Assembly: GCA_963851295.1 (NCBI GenBank)
Contig: CAWKOS010000010.1
Span: forward strand, 62,001 to 126,000
Source: JAOPZW01 sp963851295
Lineage (GTDB): Bacteria > Actinomycetota > Thermoleophilia > Solirubrobacterales > Solirubrobacteraceae
Length of the DNA: 64,000 bases
Reading direction: 5' to 3'
Both the position numbers and the translations under genes were made by a program. Position 1 is the first letter of the stretch, and each line of letters opens with the position of its first letter. Under the pieces are notes generated by a model. It was not told where the DNA came from and did not search any database. It saw only the letters and a list, made by a program, of their open reading frames with translations. Shown here piece by piece: positions 7,984 through 15,746 of the stretch.

Positions 7984-9546
7984 ATGTCGGTAGACGTCAA
8001 GGGCGACCAAGCCGGGCAGTCCGTGTCGCGCCCGATGAACGGCGACGAGTACGTGGACAGCCTCAAGGACGGGCGCCAGATCTACATCCACGGCGACCGC
8101 GTCGACGACGTCACGACGCACCCGGCGTTCCGCAACAGCGTGCGCTCGATCGCCCGCCTGTACGACGCGCTGCACGACCCCGAGCTCAAGGGCGTGCTGA
8201 CGTCCGAGACCGACACCGGCAGCGGCGGCTACACGCACCCGTTCTTCAAGGCGCCGCACTCGGCGGAGGACCTCGTCGCCGGCCGCGACGCGATCGCCGC
8301 CTGGCAGCGGCTCACCTACGGCTGGATGGGCCGCAGCCCCGACTACAAGGCGGCCTTCCTGGCGACGTACGGCCCCAACGCCGACTACTACGCGCCGTTC
8401 GCCGACAACGCGCGCCGCTGGTACCGCGAGTCGCAGGAGCGCGTGTACTTCATGAACCACACGCTCGTGAACCCGCCGGTCGACCGCGACAAGGAGATCC
8501 ACGAGGTCTCCGACGTCTTCATCCACGCGGTCCGGGAGACCGACGAGGGCGTCGTCGTCCGCGGCGCGAAGATGGTGGCCACGGGCTCGGCGCTGTCGAA
8601 CTACAACTTCGTCTCCTACCACGGGAACCTGCCCATCAAGAAGGAGGAGTACGCCCTCTCCTTCTTCGCGCCGATGGACCACCCGAACATCAAGCTGCTG
8701 TGCCGGCCGTCCTACGAGTTCATGGCCGCCGCCGTCGGCAGCCCGTTCGACTACCCGCTCTCGAGCCGCTTCGACGAGAACGACTCGGTGCTGATGTTCG
8801 ACGACGCCCTGATCCCCTGGGAGAACTTCCTGATCTACCGCAACCTGGAGATCGCGAGCACCTATCACCTGACCGGATTCATCTGGCGGGCGATGCTCCA
8901 GGGCTGCACGCGCCTGGCGGTCAAGCTCGACTTCCTCGCCGGCGTGTTCATCAAGGCGCTCGAGGCCACCGGCACCATCGCCTTCCGCGGCGTCCAGGCG
9001 AGCGTCGGCGAGATCCTCGCCTGGCGCAACACCTTCTGGGCGCTGACCGACGCCATGTGCCACAACCCGGTGCCCTCGGCCGAGGGCAGCGTGATCCCGA
9101 ACAACCAGGCGGGCTCGGCCTACCGGATCCTCTCGAACATCGCGATCCCCAAGATCAAGGAGATCATCGAGAACCAGGTCGCGGGCGCGATGATCGTCCA
9201 GCCCTCGCACGCCGTCGACTGGAAGAACGAGGAGCTGCGTCCGCTGCTCGACCAGTTCTACCGCGGCTCCAACGGCTACGAGGCGGTCGACAAGATCAAG
9301 CTCGTCAAGCTGCTCTGGGACGCGGTGGGGTCCGAGTTCGGCGGGCGCCACGAGCTCTACGAGCGCACGTACTCCGGCAGCCACGAGCTCACGCGCCTGG
9401 AGTGCTGGTGGATGGCGCAGGGCGACGGCACCGTCGACCGCATGAAGGGCTTCGCCGAGCAGTGCATGGCCGAGTACGACCTCGACGGATGGGTCGCCGA
9501 GGACATGATCAGCCCAGACGACATCAACCTGATCACGGGGAAGTAG
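7984..9546 (+). CDS. hpaB: HpaB-type FADH2-dependent aromatic monooxygenase, oxygenase component
   Basis: A 520-residue protein of the 4-hydroxyphenylacetate 3-monooxygenase family: an HpaB_N-like half (GDEYVDSLKDGRQIYIHGDRV) and a C-terminal half with GSEFGGRHELYERTYSG. Such enzymes use reduced flavin from a separate reductase and O2 to hydroxylate phenols. The conserved RxxxY...YNFVSYHGN region fits. It lacks the CxxxC of the related 4-hydroxybutyryl-CoA dehydratases. ATG 7984 is set by a strong GGAGGAGG site. The flavin reductase at 10190-10756 is the likely partner. The true substrate is unknown; 4-hydroxyphenylacetate is only one possibility. Confidence 0.85.
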   Translation: MSVDVKGDQAGQSVSRPMNGDEYVDSLKDGRQIYIHGDRVDDVTTHPAFRNSVRSIARLYDALHDPELKGVLTSETDTGSGGYTHPFFKAPHSAEDLVAGRDAIAAWQRLTYGWMGRSPDYKAAFLATYGPNADYYAPFADNARRWYRESQERVYFMNHTLVNPPVDRDKEIHEVSDVFIHAVRETDEGVVVRGAKMVATGSALSNYNFVSYHGNLPIKKEEYALSFFAPMDHPNIKLLCRPSYEFMAAAVGSPFDYPLSSRFDENDSVLMFDDALIPWENFLIYRNLEIASTYHLTGFIWRAMLQGCTRLAVKLDFLAGVFIKALEATGTIAFRGVQASVGEILAWRNTFWALTDAMCHNPVPSAEGSVIPNNQAGSAYRILSNIAIPKIKEIIENQVAGAMIVQPSHAVDWKNEELRPLLDQFYRGSNGYEAVDKIKLVKLLWDAVGSEFGGRHELYERTYSGSHELTRLECWWMAQGDGTVDRMKGFAEQCMAEYDLDGWVAEDMISPDDINLITGK

Positions 9547-9587
9547 TCCCTCCGCGGGCGCTCCCGGCGCCACGCGGACGAGACCCC

Positions 9588-10190
9588 CTACAGCTCCGCG
9601 ACCACCGCGTCCGGCGGCGCGTCCATGTCGAGCTCGAACCCCATCACGCGATGGAAGCGCGCCAGCGCGTTCCACAGCCCGATCGTCGCCACCAGCTCGA
9701 CGATCTGCGGCTCGGAGAACTCCGCGCGCAGGCGGACGAGCAGCTCGTCGCCCACCAGCTGGGGAGCGTCGGCGTACGGGACCGCCGCCGGCAGCACGGT
9801 CAGCGCCTCGGCCAGCTCCAGCGCCAGGCGCTCACGCGCGTCGAAGGCGTCGAGCTCACCGCGCGCCACCGCCACGATGTCCTCCTCCGCGACCGCCGCG
9901 GCCCGGGCCGAGCGAACGCGGTGACTGGTCGAGTACAGGCATCGGCAGAGCACGACCGTGCGGACCTCGACGAGCTCCTTGGTGCGCTGCTCGAGCTCGC
10001 CCGGGCCGATGATCGAGCGCAGGTAGGGGAGGTAGGCGGTGAAGATCTCCGGGCGCTGGGCGAGCGCCTGCCAGGTGTGCAGCAACCGTCCGTAGACGGG
10101 CTCGGCCTGGTCGTAGACGGCGCGGACCTCGGGCGGCGCGTCCTCCTTGGCGACCAGCCCGACGAGCGGCGCGGTCGACTCCGCGGCCAT
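9588..10190 (-). CDS. carboxymuconolactone decarboxylase / AhpD-like protein
   Basis: A 200-residue all-helical protein of the CMD/AhpD superfamily: AQRPEIFTAYLPYLRSIIG, ELVEVRTVVLCRCLYSTSH, and a C-terminal ELVATIGLWNALARFHRVMGF. In AhpD-type enzymes the active site is CxxC...H; here it reads CLYSTSH, so the second Cys is Ser. It is downstream of the flavin reductase with start and stop touching (TGATG), hence one operon. Possible roles are peroxide handling or lactone chemistry linked to the monooxygenase; neither is shown. Confidence 0.75.
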   Translation of the reverse strand: MAAESTAPLVGLVAKEDAPPEVRAVYDQAEPVYGRLLHTWQALAQRPEIFTAYLPYLRSIIGPGELEQRTKELVEVRTVVLCRCLYSTSHRVRSARAAAVAEEDIVAVARGELDAFDARERLALELAEALTVLPAAVPYADAPQLVGDELLVRLRAEFSEPQIVELVATIGLWNALARFHRVMGFELDMDAPPDAVVAEL

Positions 10191-10756
10191 CAGCTCGGGC
10201 GGACGTGGAAGTGGCCGAGCCCGCCGACCGACGCGGCGTCCCACCCCGCGGCCTCGTCGAGGAACTCCGAGTGCGGGTCGCGGATCGCGCCGAAGGCGCT
10301 GCGGTAGTACAGCAGCGGCCGGCGGCCGGGGGTCGCCTCGCAGTGGGAGACCTGGCCGATGAAGATCGAGTGGTCGCCGCCGGGCACGCGCTCCTGCACG
10401 CTGCAGATGAAGTGCGCGATCGCCTTCTCGAGGACGGGCGGTTCGGAGCCCTCCACGAGCGCGACGCCCGCGAACTTGTCCTCGGCGCGCCGCGCGAAGC
10501 GCCGCGCCAGCTCCTCGTCGCGCTCGCCGAGGACGTTGACGGCGAAGCGCTTGCTGGCCTCGATCGCCTTGTGGGTGGCCAGGCGGTTGTCGATGCAGAC
10601 CACGAGCAGGACCGGGTCCAGCGACAGCGAGCAGACGGCGCTGGCGGTCATGCCGGCCGGGCGACCCTCGTAGGTCGTCGTGACCACGGTGACCCCCGTT
10701 GCGAAATGGGCGATCGCCTCACGGAAGGCGAGCCCGTCGACCGTCGCGTCCGCCAT
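10190..10756 (-). CDS. flavin reductase (HpaC-like)
   Basis: A 188-residue flavin reductase-domain protein: FREAIAHFATGVTVVTT at the N-terminus, AGMTASAVCSLSLDP (FMN/FAD binding), FAVNVLGERDEELARRF and the C-terminal LLYYRSAFGAI. Family members use NAD(P)H to make free FADH2 or FMNH2 for two-component monooxygenases. It is divergent from the HpaB-like gene's operon strand but lies 640 bp from it, and is the nearest candidate to supply it. The StyA-like protein at 24460 has no adjacent reductase and could also depend on it. Confidence 0.87.
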   Translation of the reverse strand: MADATVDGLAFREAIAHFATGVTVVTTTYEGRPAGMTASAVCSLSLDPVLLVVCIDNRLATHKAIEASKRFAVNVLGERDEELARRFARRAEDKFAGVALVEGSEPPVLEKAIAHFICSVQERVPGGDHSIFIGQVSHCEATPGRRPLLYYRSAFGAIRDPHSEFLDEAAGWDAASVGGLGHFHVRPS

Positions 10757-10782
10757 GTCCCCGTCCCGGGTTGCTGTCCGGC

Positions 10783-10802
10783 GTTAAGCTAACACAGCCT
10801 GT
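10783..10802. promoter_or_regulatory. palindromes in the 114-bp divergent region
   Basis: GTTAAGCTAAC (10783-10793, arms GTTA/TAAC) is followed directly by ACAGCCTGT (10794-10802, arms ACAG/CTGT). They lie between the divergent starts at 10756 and 10871, where an operator for both operons would be expected. Which regulator binds is unknown; the XRE-cupin protein is the nearest candidate. Confidence 0.35.
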
Positions 10803-10870
10803 ATGGTGGCACTGAACGTCTCGGGATCTCGACGACCACCGCCGCGGACAGCGTGACGGGGGAGGGCTGA

Positions 10871-11620
10871 GTGGAGATGGAAGGGTCCAACGGACACGGG
10901 CTGCAGCGCTCGCGCGACGGCGCACTGGCGCGCCTCGAGCTGGCCAGGCCGCCGCGCAACCTGCTCGATCCCGACGTGATGGCGGCGCTGCGCGACGCGA
11001 TCCTCGAGGCCGACGCCGACGCCGACGTGCAGGCCATCGTCCTCACCGGCAGTGGCCACATGTTCTGCGGCGGGCTGGACATCGAGCGCATCCAGGCCGG
11101 GGCCGACCCGGTCGCCTTCGCCTCGGCGCTCGTCGAGCTGCTGCGGGTCTTCCCGACGCTCGGCAAGCCGGTCATCGCCGCCGTCAACGGCGACGCACTC
11201 GCCTCGGGCTACGCGCTCGCGTGCGCGGCCGACATCGCGGTGGCCGTCGAGCGCGCGCGCATCGGCACCTTCGAGGCGAGCGTCGGGATCTGGCCGATGA
11301 TCGCCCAGGTCCCCGCCCTGCAGCGCCTGCACCCGCGCCACGCGCTGCAGAACCTCCTCACCGGCGAGCCCTTCGACGCGCGCCGCGCGTACGAGATCGG
11401 GATCGTCAACGAGGTCGTCGGCGACGACGAGCTGTGGCCCGCCATCGAGCGCTGGGCGCGGCTCTCGGTGCGCGCCGGCAAGGCCCTAGCCGCCGGCCGG
11501 CGCAGCTTCTACCGCTTCCGCGAGCTGTCCTACGACGACGCGCTCACGGCGAGCCTGGACGAGTTCCGCGGGATGTTCACGACGACCGAACACACGATCG
11601 AGGCTGGGGAACGAGCATGA
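10871..11620 (+). CDS. enoyl-CoA hydratase/isomerase-family protein
   Basis: A 249-residue crotonase-fold protein. The CoA/oxyanion segment is IVLTGSGHMFCGGLDI and the second is PVIAAVNGDALASGYALACAADI. The two catalytic Glu positions of classic hydratases are replaced or shifted (FEASVGIWPMIAQVPALQRL), so the reaction may differ from hydration. GTG 10871 was chosen because GGAGG lies 5 nt upstream; ATG 10877 is an alternative. The stop overlaps the next gene's ATG by 4 bp (ATGA), so this gene and the M24 protein are coupled. Confidence 0.82.
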   Translation: MEMEGSNGHGLQRSRDGALARLELARPPRNLLDPDVMAALRDAILEADADADVQAIVLTGSGHMFCGGLDIERIQAGADPVAFASALVELLRVFPTLGKPVIAAVNGDALASGYALACAADIAVAVERARIGTFEASVGIWPMIAQVPALQRLHPRHALQNLLTGEPFDARRAYEIGIVNEVVGDDELWPAIERWARLSVRAGKALAAGRRSFYRFRELSYDDALTASLDEFRGMFTTTEHTIEAGERA

Positions 11621-12912
11621 ACATCGCATCGCGCGGCGCGACGATGGCGGTCGACTGGGAGCAGCGCATCGACTTCCCGCGCCTGCGCTCCGAGCGCCTG
11701 CAGCGCGCCAAGGACGCCCTGCTCGCGTCGGACCTGGGGGCGCTGCTGCTCTTCGACCCCAACAACATCCGCTACGTCACGAGCACGCACATCGGCGAGT
11801 GGGCGCGCGACAAGAACGCCCGCTACGTCCTCGTGCCCCGCGAGGGGGAGCCGATCCTCTGGGACTTCGGCTCGGCGGCGCGCCACCACCAGCTCTACGC
11901 GCCGTGGCTGCCGCCCGAGAGCTTCCGCGCCGGCGTGACGCCGATGCGCGGGGCGATGCCGATCGAGACCGGCGTCCCCGACGCGCTCGGCGACCGGATC
12001 GCGCACGAGATGCGCGAGCACGGGGTGGAGGGCGAGAAGCTCGGCGTCGACATCCCCGACATCGTCACGCTCGAGGCGCTGGCGCGCGCGGGGGTGCACG
12101 TCACCGACGGCACGCGGGTGATGCTCAGCGCGCGAAGGATCAAGACCGCCGACGAGATCGCGCTCCTCGACCACGCAGCGGGCGTCGTCGACGCCGTGTA
12201 CGAGCAGATCTACCGCTCTCTGCGCCCCGGGGTCCGCGAGCACGAGGTCGTCGCCGACGCCCAGCGCCTGCTGTTCGAGCTCGGCTCCGAGCAGGTCGAG
12301 GCGATCAACGCCGTCTCGGGCGATCGCTGCAACCCGCACCCGCACGTCTTCTCCGATCGCCTGCTGCGCCCCGGAGACCAGGCCTTCTTCGACATCATCC
12401 ACTCGTGGATGGGCTACCGGACGTGCTACTACCGGACGTTCAACGTCGGCGGTGTCAGCCAGTCCCAGCTCGATGCCTACAAGCAGTGCCGCGAGTGGCT
12501 CGACGCGGCCATCGAGCTCGTGCGTCCCGGCGTGACGACCGACCAGATCGCCTCCGTGTGGCCGACCGCCGAGGAACTCGGGTTCCCGAACGAGGAGGCA
12601 TGCTTCGGCCTGCAGTTCGGCCACGGCCTCGGGGTCGGCCTCTACGAGGCGCCGATGATCAGCCGCCTGCACTCGCTCGATCACCCGGCGGTGATCGAGG
12701 AGGGGATGGTGTTCGCCCTGGAGACCTATTGCGCGGCCAGCGACGGGCGCTCGGCTGCGCGCATCGAGGAGGAGGTCGTGGTCACGAGCGACGGCAGCGA
12801 GATCCTTACGAAGTTCCCCGCCGAGGAGTTGCTCGTCTGTGGCAAGCAGTACGTTCGCGGCGCCGACCTCGTTGCCGAGGCTCAGACGGTCGCCGCGGCC
12901 GCTGCTCCTTGA
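11617..12912 (+). CDS. M24-family (Xaa-Pro peptidase/creatinase fold) protein with altered metal site
   Basis: A 431-residue protein: creatinase_N domain at about 25-180 (LGALLLFDPNNIRYVTSTHIGEW) and an M24 pita-bread domain at 190-425. Ligand positions that can be seen are D259 (FFDI), H336 (QFGHGLGVGLYEAP) and EE in ARIEEEVVV. The second metal Asp, normally in a G-Y-x-x-D-x-x-R-T-F context, is Cys270 here (GYRTCYYRTF). A normal dinuclear peptidase is therefore doubtful; metal-poor or repurposed members such as creatinase or DoeA-like hydrolases are known. It is coupled to the crotonase by ATGA. Confidence 0.8.
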   Translation: MNIASRGATMAVDWEQRIDFPRLRSERLQRAKDALLASDLGALLLFDPNNIRYVTSTHIGEWARDKNARYVLVPREGEPILWDFGSAARHHQLYAPWLPPESFRAGVTPMRGAMPIETGVPDALGDRIAHEMREHGVEGEKLGVDIPDIVTLEALARAGVHVTDGTRVMLSARRIKTADEIALLDHAAGVVDAVYEQIYRSLRPGVREHEVVADAQRLLFELGSEQVEAINAVSGDRCNPHPHVFSDRLLRPGDQAFFDIIHSWMGYRTCYYRTFNVGGVSQSQLDAYKQCREWLDAAIELVRPGVTTDQIASVWPTAEELGFPNEEACFGLQFGHGLGVGLYEAPMISRLHSLDHPAVIEEGMVFALETYCAASDGRSAARIEEEVVVTSDGSEILTKFPAEELLVCGKQYVRGADLVAEAQTVAAAAAP

Positions 12913-12938
12913 CACCATCGGGCGCGACTGTTTACTTT
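12909..12938 (+). promoter_or_regulatory. promoter of the E1 alpha/beta operon
   Basis: TTGACA (12909-12914) overlaps the stop codon of the M24 gene. It is followed by an 18-bp spacer and TACTTT (12933-12938), 10 nt before the GTG at 12949. This suggests that the E1 pair can be expressed separately from the upstream genes. Confidence 0.55.
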
Positions 12939-12948
12939 CGCTGAACAC

Positions 12949-13941
12949 GTGAGCGACCAGCACACGCCCGTCGCCCGGGCCCAGCCTGCGGCTCCTGAGG
13001 AGGCACGGACGTACCTCGAGCGCTACCGGCGCATGCGCCTCATCCGCCGTTTCGAGGACGAGGTGCAATCGTTGTTCCAGCAAGGGCTGGTCCACGGCAC
13101 GACGCACCTGTGCTCCGGGCAGGAGGCCGGGCCCGTCGGCGTCTGCAGCGCGCTCGGGGCCGAGGATCGCGTCGCCGGGACCTATCGCGGCCACGGCCAC
13201 GCGCTCGCGCTCGGGGTCGACCCCGAGGCGCTCCTGGCCGAGCTGCTGGGCCGCGCCACCGGCGTGTGCGGCGGGCGTGCGGGGTCGATGAACGTCGTCG
13301 ACCTCGAGCACCGCCTGATCGGCTGCTTCGGGATCGTCGGCGGGAGCATCGCCGCCGCCACGGGTGCGGCGCTCGCGCTGAAGCGGACGGGCGGTGTCGC
13401 GGTCGCCTTCTTCGGCGACGGCGCGACCAACCAGGGCTACTTCCATGAGTGCCTGAACTTCGCGAAGGTCTTCTCGCTGCCGGTCGTCTACGTCTGCGAG
13501 AACAACCGCTACGGGGAGTTCACGCCGTACGAGCAGGTGACGGCCGGCGCGATCGCCGACCGTCCGCGCGCCCTCGGACTCCCGACGGTGACCATCGACG
13601 GCAACGACATCTGGGCGGTGAGCGCGACCGCCGACGAGGTCGTGGCGCGTGCCCGAGCCGGCGAGGGGCCGCAGTTCGTCGAAACGCTGACCTACCGCTA
13701 CGTCGGCCACTCGCGCAGCGATCCGGGCAAGTACCGCAAGCCCGGCGAGCTCGACGAGTGGAAGGCGCGCGACCCGCTCCTCGTCGCGCGCGTCGGGCTC
13801 TCGGAGCGCTACGGGACGCCCGCCGCGGTGGTCGATCGGGTCGACGCCGAGGTCGAGGAGCAGATCGCCTCCACCGTCGAGGGCGCCCGGGCCGCGCCCT
13901 TTCCCGAGCCGGGGCAGCCGGCCAGCGAGTTCAAGGCGTGA
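12949..13941 (+). CDS. 2-oxo acid / acetoin dehydrogenase E1 component, alpha subunit
   Basis: A 330-residue thiamine diphosphate enzyme subunit. The TPP-binding motif GDGATNQGYFHECLNFA...ENN is complete, and YRGHGHALALG plus GRAGSMN are typical of E1 alpha chains of acetoin and branched/pyruvate dehydrogenases. It starts at GTG 12949 after a clear promoter. The stop overlaps the beta-subunit start by 4 bp (GTGA). No lipoyl acyltransferase (E2) or dihydrolipoyl dehydrogenase (E3) gene follows, so the acceptor is open. Confidence 0.9.
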   Translation: MSDQHTPVARAQPAAPEEARTYLERYRRMRLIRRFEDEVQSLFQQGLVHGTTHLCSGQEAGPVGVCSALGAEDRVAGTYRGHGHALALGVDPEALLAELLGRATGVCGGRAGSMNVVDLEHRLIGCFGIVGGSIAAATGAALALKRTGGVAVAFFGDGATNQGYFHECLNFAKVFSLPVVYVCENNRYGEFTPYEQVTAGAIADRPRALGLPTVTIDGNDIWAVSATADEVVARARAGEGPQFVETLTYRYVGHSRSDPGKYRKPGELDEWKARDPLLVARVGLSERYGTPAAVVDRVDAEVEEQIASTVEGARAAPFPEPGQPASEFKA

Positions 13942-14897
13942 CCGAGATCGACTTCCGCACCGCGATCTGCCAGGCGCTCGACGAGGAGCTCGCCCACGAC
14001 GACGACGTCGTCTTCTTCGGCGAGGACGTGGCGGTCCCCGGGGGCGTCTTCGCCACGACGGGCGGCCTGGCCGAGAAGCACGGCCCCGAACGCGTCTTCG
14101 ACACGCCCATCTCCGAGCTGGCGCTGGCCGGCACCGCGTTCGGGAGCGCCGTCTGCGGCCTGCGACCGGTCATCGAGATCATGTTCGGCGACTTCCTGGC
14201 CCTGGCGATGGACAGCCTCGTCAACCAATCGGCGAAGTACTGGTACCTGTCCAACGAGCAGAAGAGCATCCCGCTCGTCGTGCGCTCCGCCATCGGAGGC
14301 GGCGGGCGCTTCGGGGCGATCCACTCGCAGACGCCGATCTCGTGGTTCGAGGGCGTGCCGGGGATGAAGATCGTCTGCCCGGCGACCCCGGGGGACGCCA
14401 AAAGACTGCTGAAGGCCGCCGTCCGCGACGACAACCCCGTGCTCTTCCTCGAGCACAAGCGGCTGTACCCGATGACCGGCGAGACCGACGCCGACGTGGG
14501 CACGATCGGTGAGGCGGCCGTCGTCCGAGACGGCGCCGACGTCACGCTCGTCGGCGCCATGCGCACGCTGCACGACTGCCTCGCCGCGGCCGAGACGCTC
14601 GCGGGCGAGGGCATCGACTGCGAGGTGATCGACATCCGCTCCGTCCGCCCGCTCGACACGGCGACGATCCTGCGGTCGGTCGAGAGGACCAACCGGCTCG
14701 TGGCCGTCGAGGAGGGCCCGCGCACCGGCGGCTGGGCGGCCGAGGTCCTCGCGACGGTCGCTCAGGAGGGTCTCGGTGACCTCGACGACATCCGCCGCCT
14801 GACGACGGACGACCTCCCGATCCCCTACAGCCCGCCGCTCGAGGACGCCTTCTTTCCCGACGCCGAGGCCATCGCCGAAGCCGTCCGCGCCCTCTGA
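13938..14897 (+). CDS. 2-oxo acid / acetoin dehydrogenase E1 component, beta subunit
   Basis: A 319-residue partner of the alpha chain: N-terminal transketolase pyrimidine domain (FFGEDVAVPGGVFATTGGL, FDTPISELALAGTAFGSA, PVIEIMFGDF) and transketolase C-terminal domain (DVTLVGAMRTLHDCLAAAE, VIDIRSVRPLD). With the alpha chain it would form an alpha2beta2 E1 that decarboxylates a 2-oxo acid or cleaves acetoin. The next gene (FKBP) is unrelated, so the operon ends here without E2/E3. Confidence 0.9.
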   Translation: MTEIDFRTAICQALDEELAHDDDVVFFGEDVAVPGGVFATTGGLAEKHGPERVFDTPISELALAGTAFGSAVCGLRPVIEIMFGDFLALAMDSLVNQSAKYWYLSNEQKSIPLVVRSAIGGGGRFGAIHSQTPISWFEGVPGMKIVCPATPGDAKRLLKAAVRDDNPVLFLEHKRLYPMTGETDADVGTIGEAAVVRDGADVTLVGAMRTLHDCLAAAETLAGEGIDCEVIDIRSVRPLDTATILRSVERTNRLVAVEEGPRTGGWAAEVLATVAQEGLGDLDDIRRLTTDDLPIPYSPPLEDAFFPDAEAIAEAVRAL

Positions 14898-14944
14898 CCG
14901 CGGCGCAGGGCGCTCGTGGCTTCGCGACCGCTACCGTGCCCGCC

Positions 14945-15325
14945 ATGGCCGCCAACGAGAAGCCCCAGGTCGACGTCCCCTCCGACCAGCCGCCCTCCTA
15001 CCAGCTCGAGCTCGACGACATCGAGGTCGGCGAAGGCGAGGAGGCCATCGCGGGCCAGGTCGTCGAGGTCCACTACGTCGGCGTCTCCTGGAAGACCGGC
15101 AGCCAGTTCGACGCCTCCTGGGACCGCGGCGACACCTTCAAGTTCAAGCTCGGCAAGGGCCAGGTCATCCAGGGCTGGGACGAGGGCGTCGCCGGGATGA
15201 AGGTCGGCGGCCGGCGGCGGATCACGATCCCGCCGCACATGGCGTACGGCAAGCGCGGCGCCGGCGGCGTCATCGGCCCCGACGAGACGCTCGTCTTCGT
15301 CGTCGACCTCGTCGACGTGCGCTAG
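14945..15325 (+). CDS. FKBP-type peptidyl-prolyl isomerase
   Basis: A 126-residue cytoplasmic FKBP: VEVHYVGVSWKTGSQFDASW, VIQGWDEGVAGMKVGGRRRI, IPPHMAYGKRGAGGVIGPDETLVFVVDLVDV. The aromatic pocket residues (Y, F, D, W, Y, F) are present, so the isomerase is probably active. It has no signal peptide. ATG 14945 is preferred to GTG 14936 because TACCGT (14932-14937) lies 7 nt before it. The last 4 bp overlap the convergent SUI1-like gene. Confidence 0.9.
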   Translation: MAANEKPQVDVPSDQPPSYQLELDDIEVGEGEEAIAGQVVEVHYVGVSWKTGSQFDASWDRGDTFKFKLGKGQVIQGWDEGVAGMKVGGRRRITIPPHMAYGKRGAGGVIGPDETLVFVVDLVDVR

Positions 15326-15654
15326 CCGCCCGCGAGCACGACGTCGTAGCCGTCGGCGCGCAGGACCTCGACCACGGCGTCGCGGTGGTCGCCCTGCAGC
15401 TCGATGACGCCGTCCTTGACCGACCCGCCGACGCCGCAGCGCTTCTTCAGGCGCCCGGCGAGCTCCTTGAGGCCCGCGTCGTCGAGCGGGACGTCGGCGA
15501 CGGTGGTCACCGCCTTGCCGCGCCGGCCGCTGGTCTCGCGCCGGACCTTGACGCGCCCGCCGGCGGCGACCCGCGCCTTGAGCTTGGGGTCGCGCGCCTT
15601 GCGCAGGTCGCCGTCGTCGCTTGACCACACCACCCTCGCGTCGCGCCTGGCCAT
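15322..15654 (-). CDS. SUI1/eIF1-like translation factor (YciH family)
   Basis: A 110-residue protein. The first about 40 residues are polar; residues 40-105 form the SUI1 fold: VKVRRETSGRRGKAVTTVADV, LKELAGRLKKRCGVGGSVKDG, IELQGDHRDAVVEVLRADGYDV. Bacterial YciH-like proteins influence start-codon selection. That is of interest here because several genes seem to lack leaders or use unusual starts. TACCGT lies 7 nt upstream of the ATG at 15654. Confidence 0.88.
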   Translation of the reverse strand: MARRDARVVWSSDDGDLRKARDPKLKARVAAGGRVKVRRETSGRRGKAVTTVADVPLDDAGLKELAGRLKKRCGVGGSVKDGVIELQGDHRDAVVEVLRADGYDVVLAGG

Positions 15655-15746
15655 CGCCGCGACGGTAGCGCAGGCCGCCGTCGGCCCATGGACCTAGGAC
15701 GAATTGCCCCTGGGCGCGCCGCCGAGCAGAGCGGACAATCGACGCC

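Noticed and set aside
7984..9546. 4-hydroxybutyryl-CoA dehydratase (AbfD) instead of HpaB monooxygenase
   Set aside because: The Fe-S cysteines of AbfD (a CxxxC pair plus a later Cys) are not visible, and a flavin reductase is nearby as expected for HpaB.
11617..12912. DMSP lyase DddP
   Set aside because: DddP is an M24 homologue, but its iron-binding Asp pattern does not match here (D259 is followed by Ile-Ile and the later Asp is Cys), and no acrylate pathway is seen.
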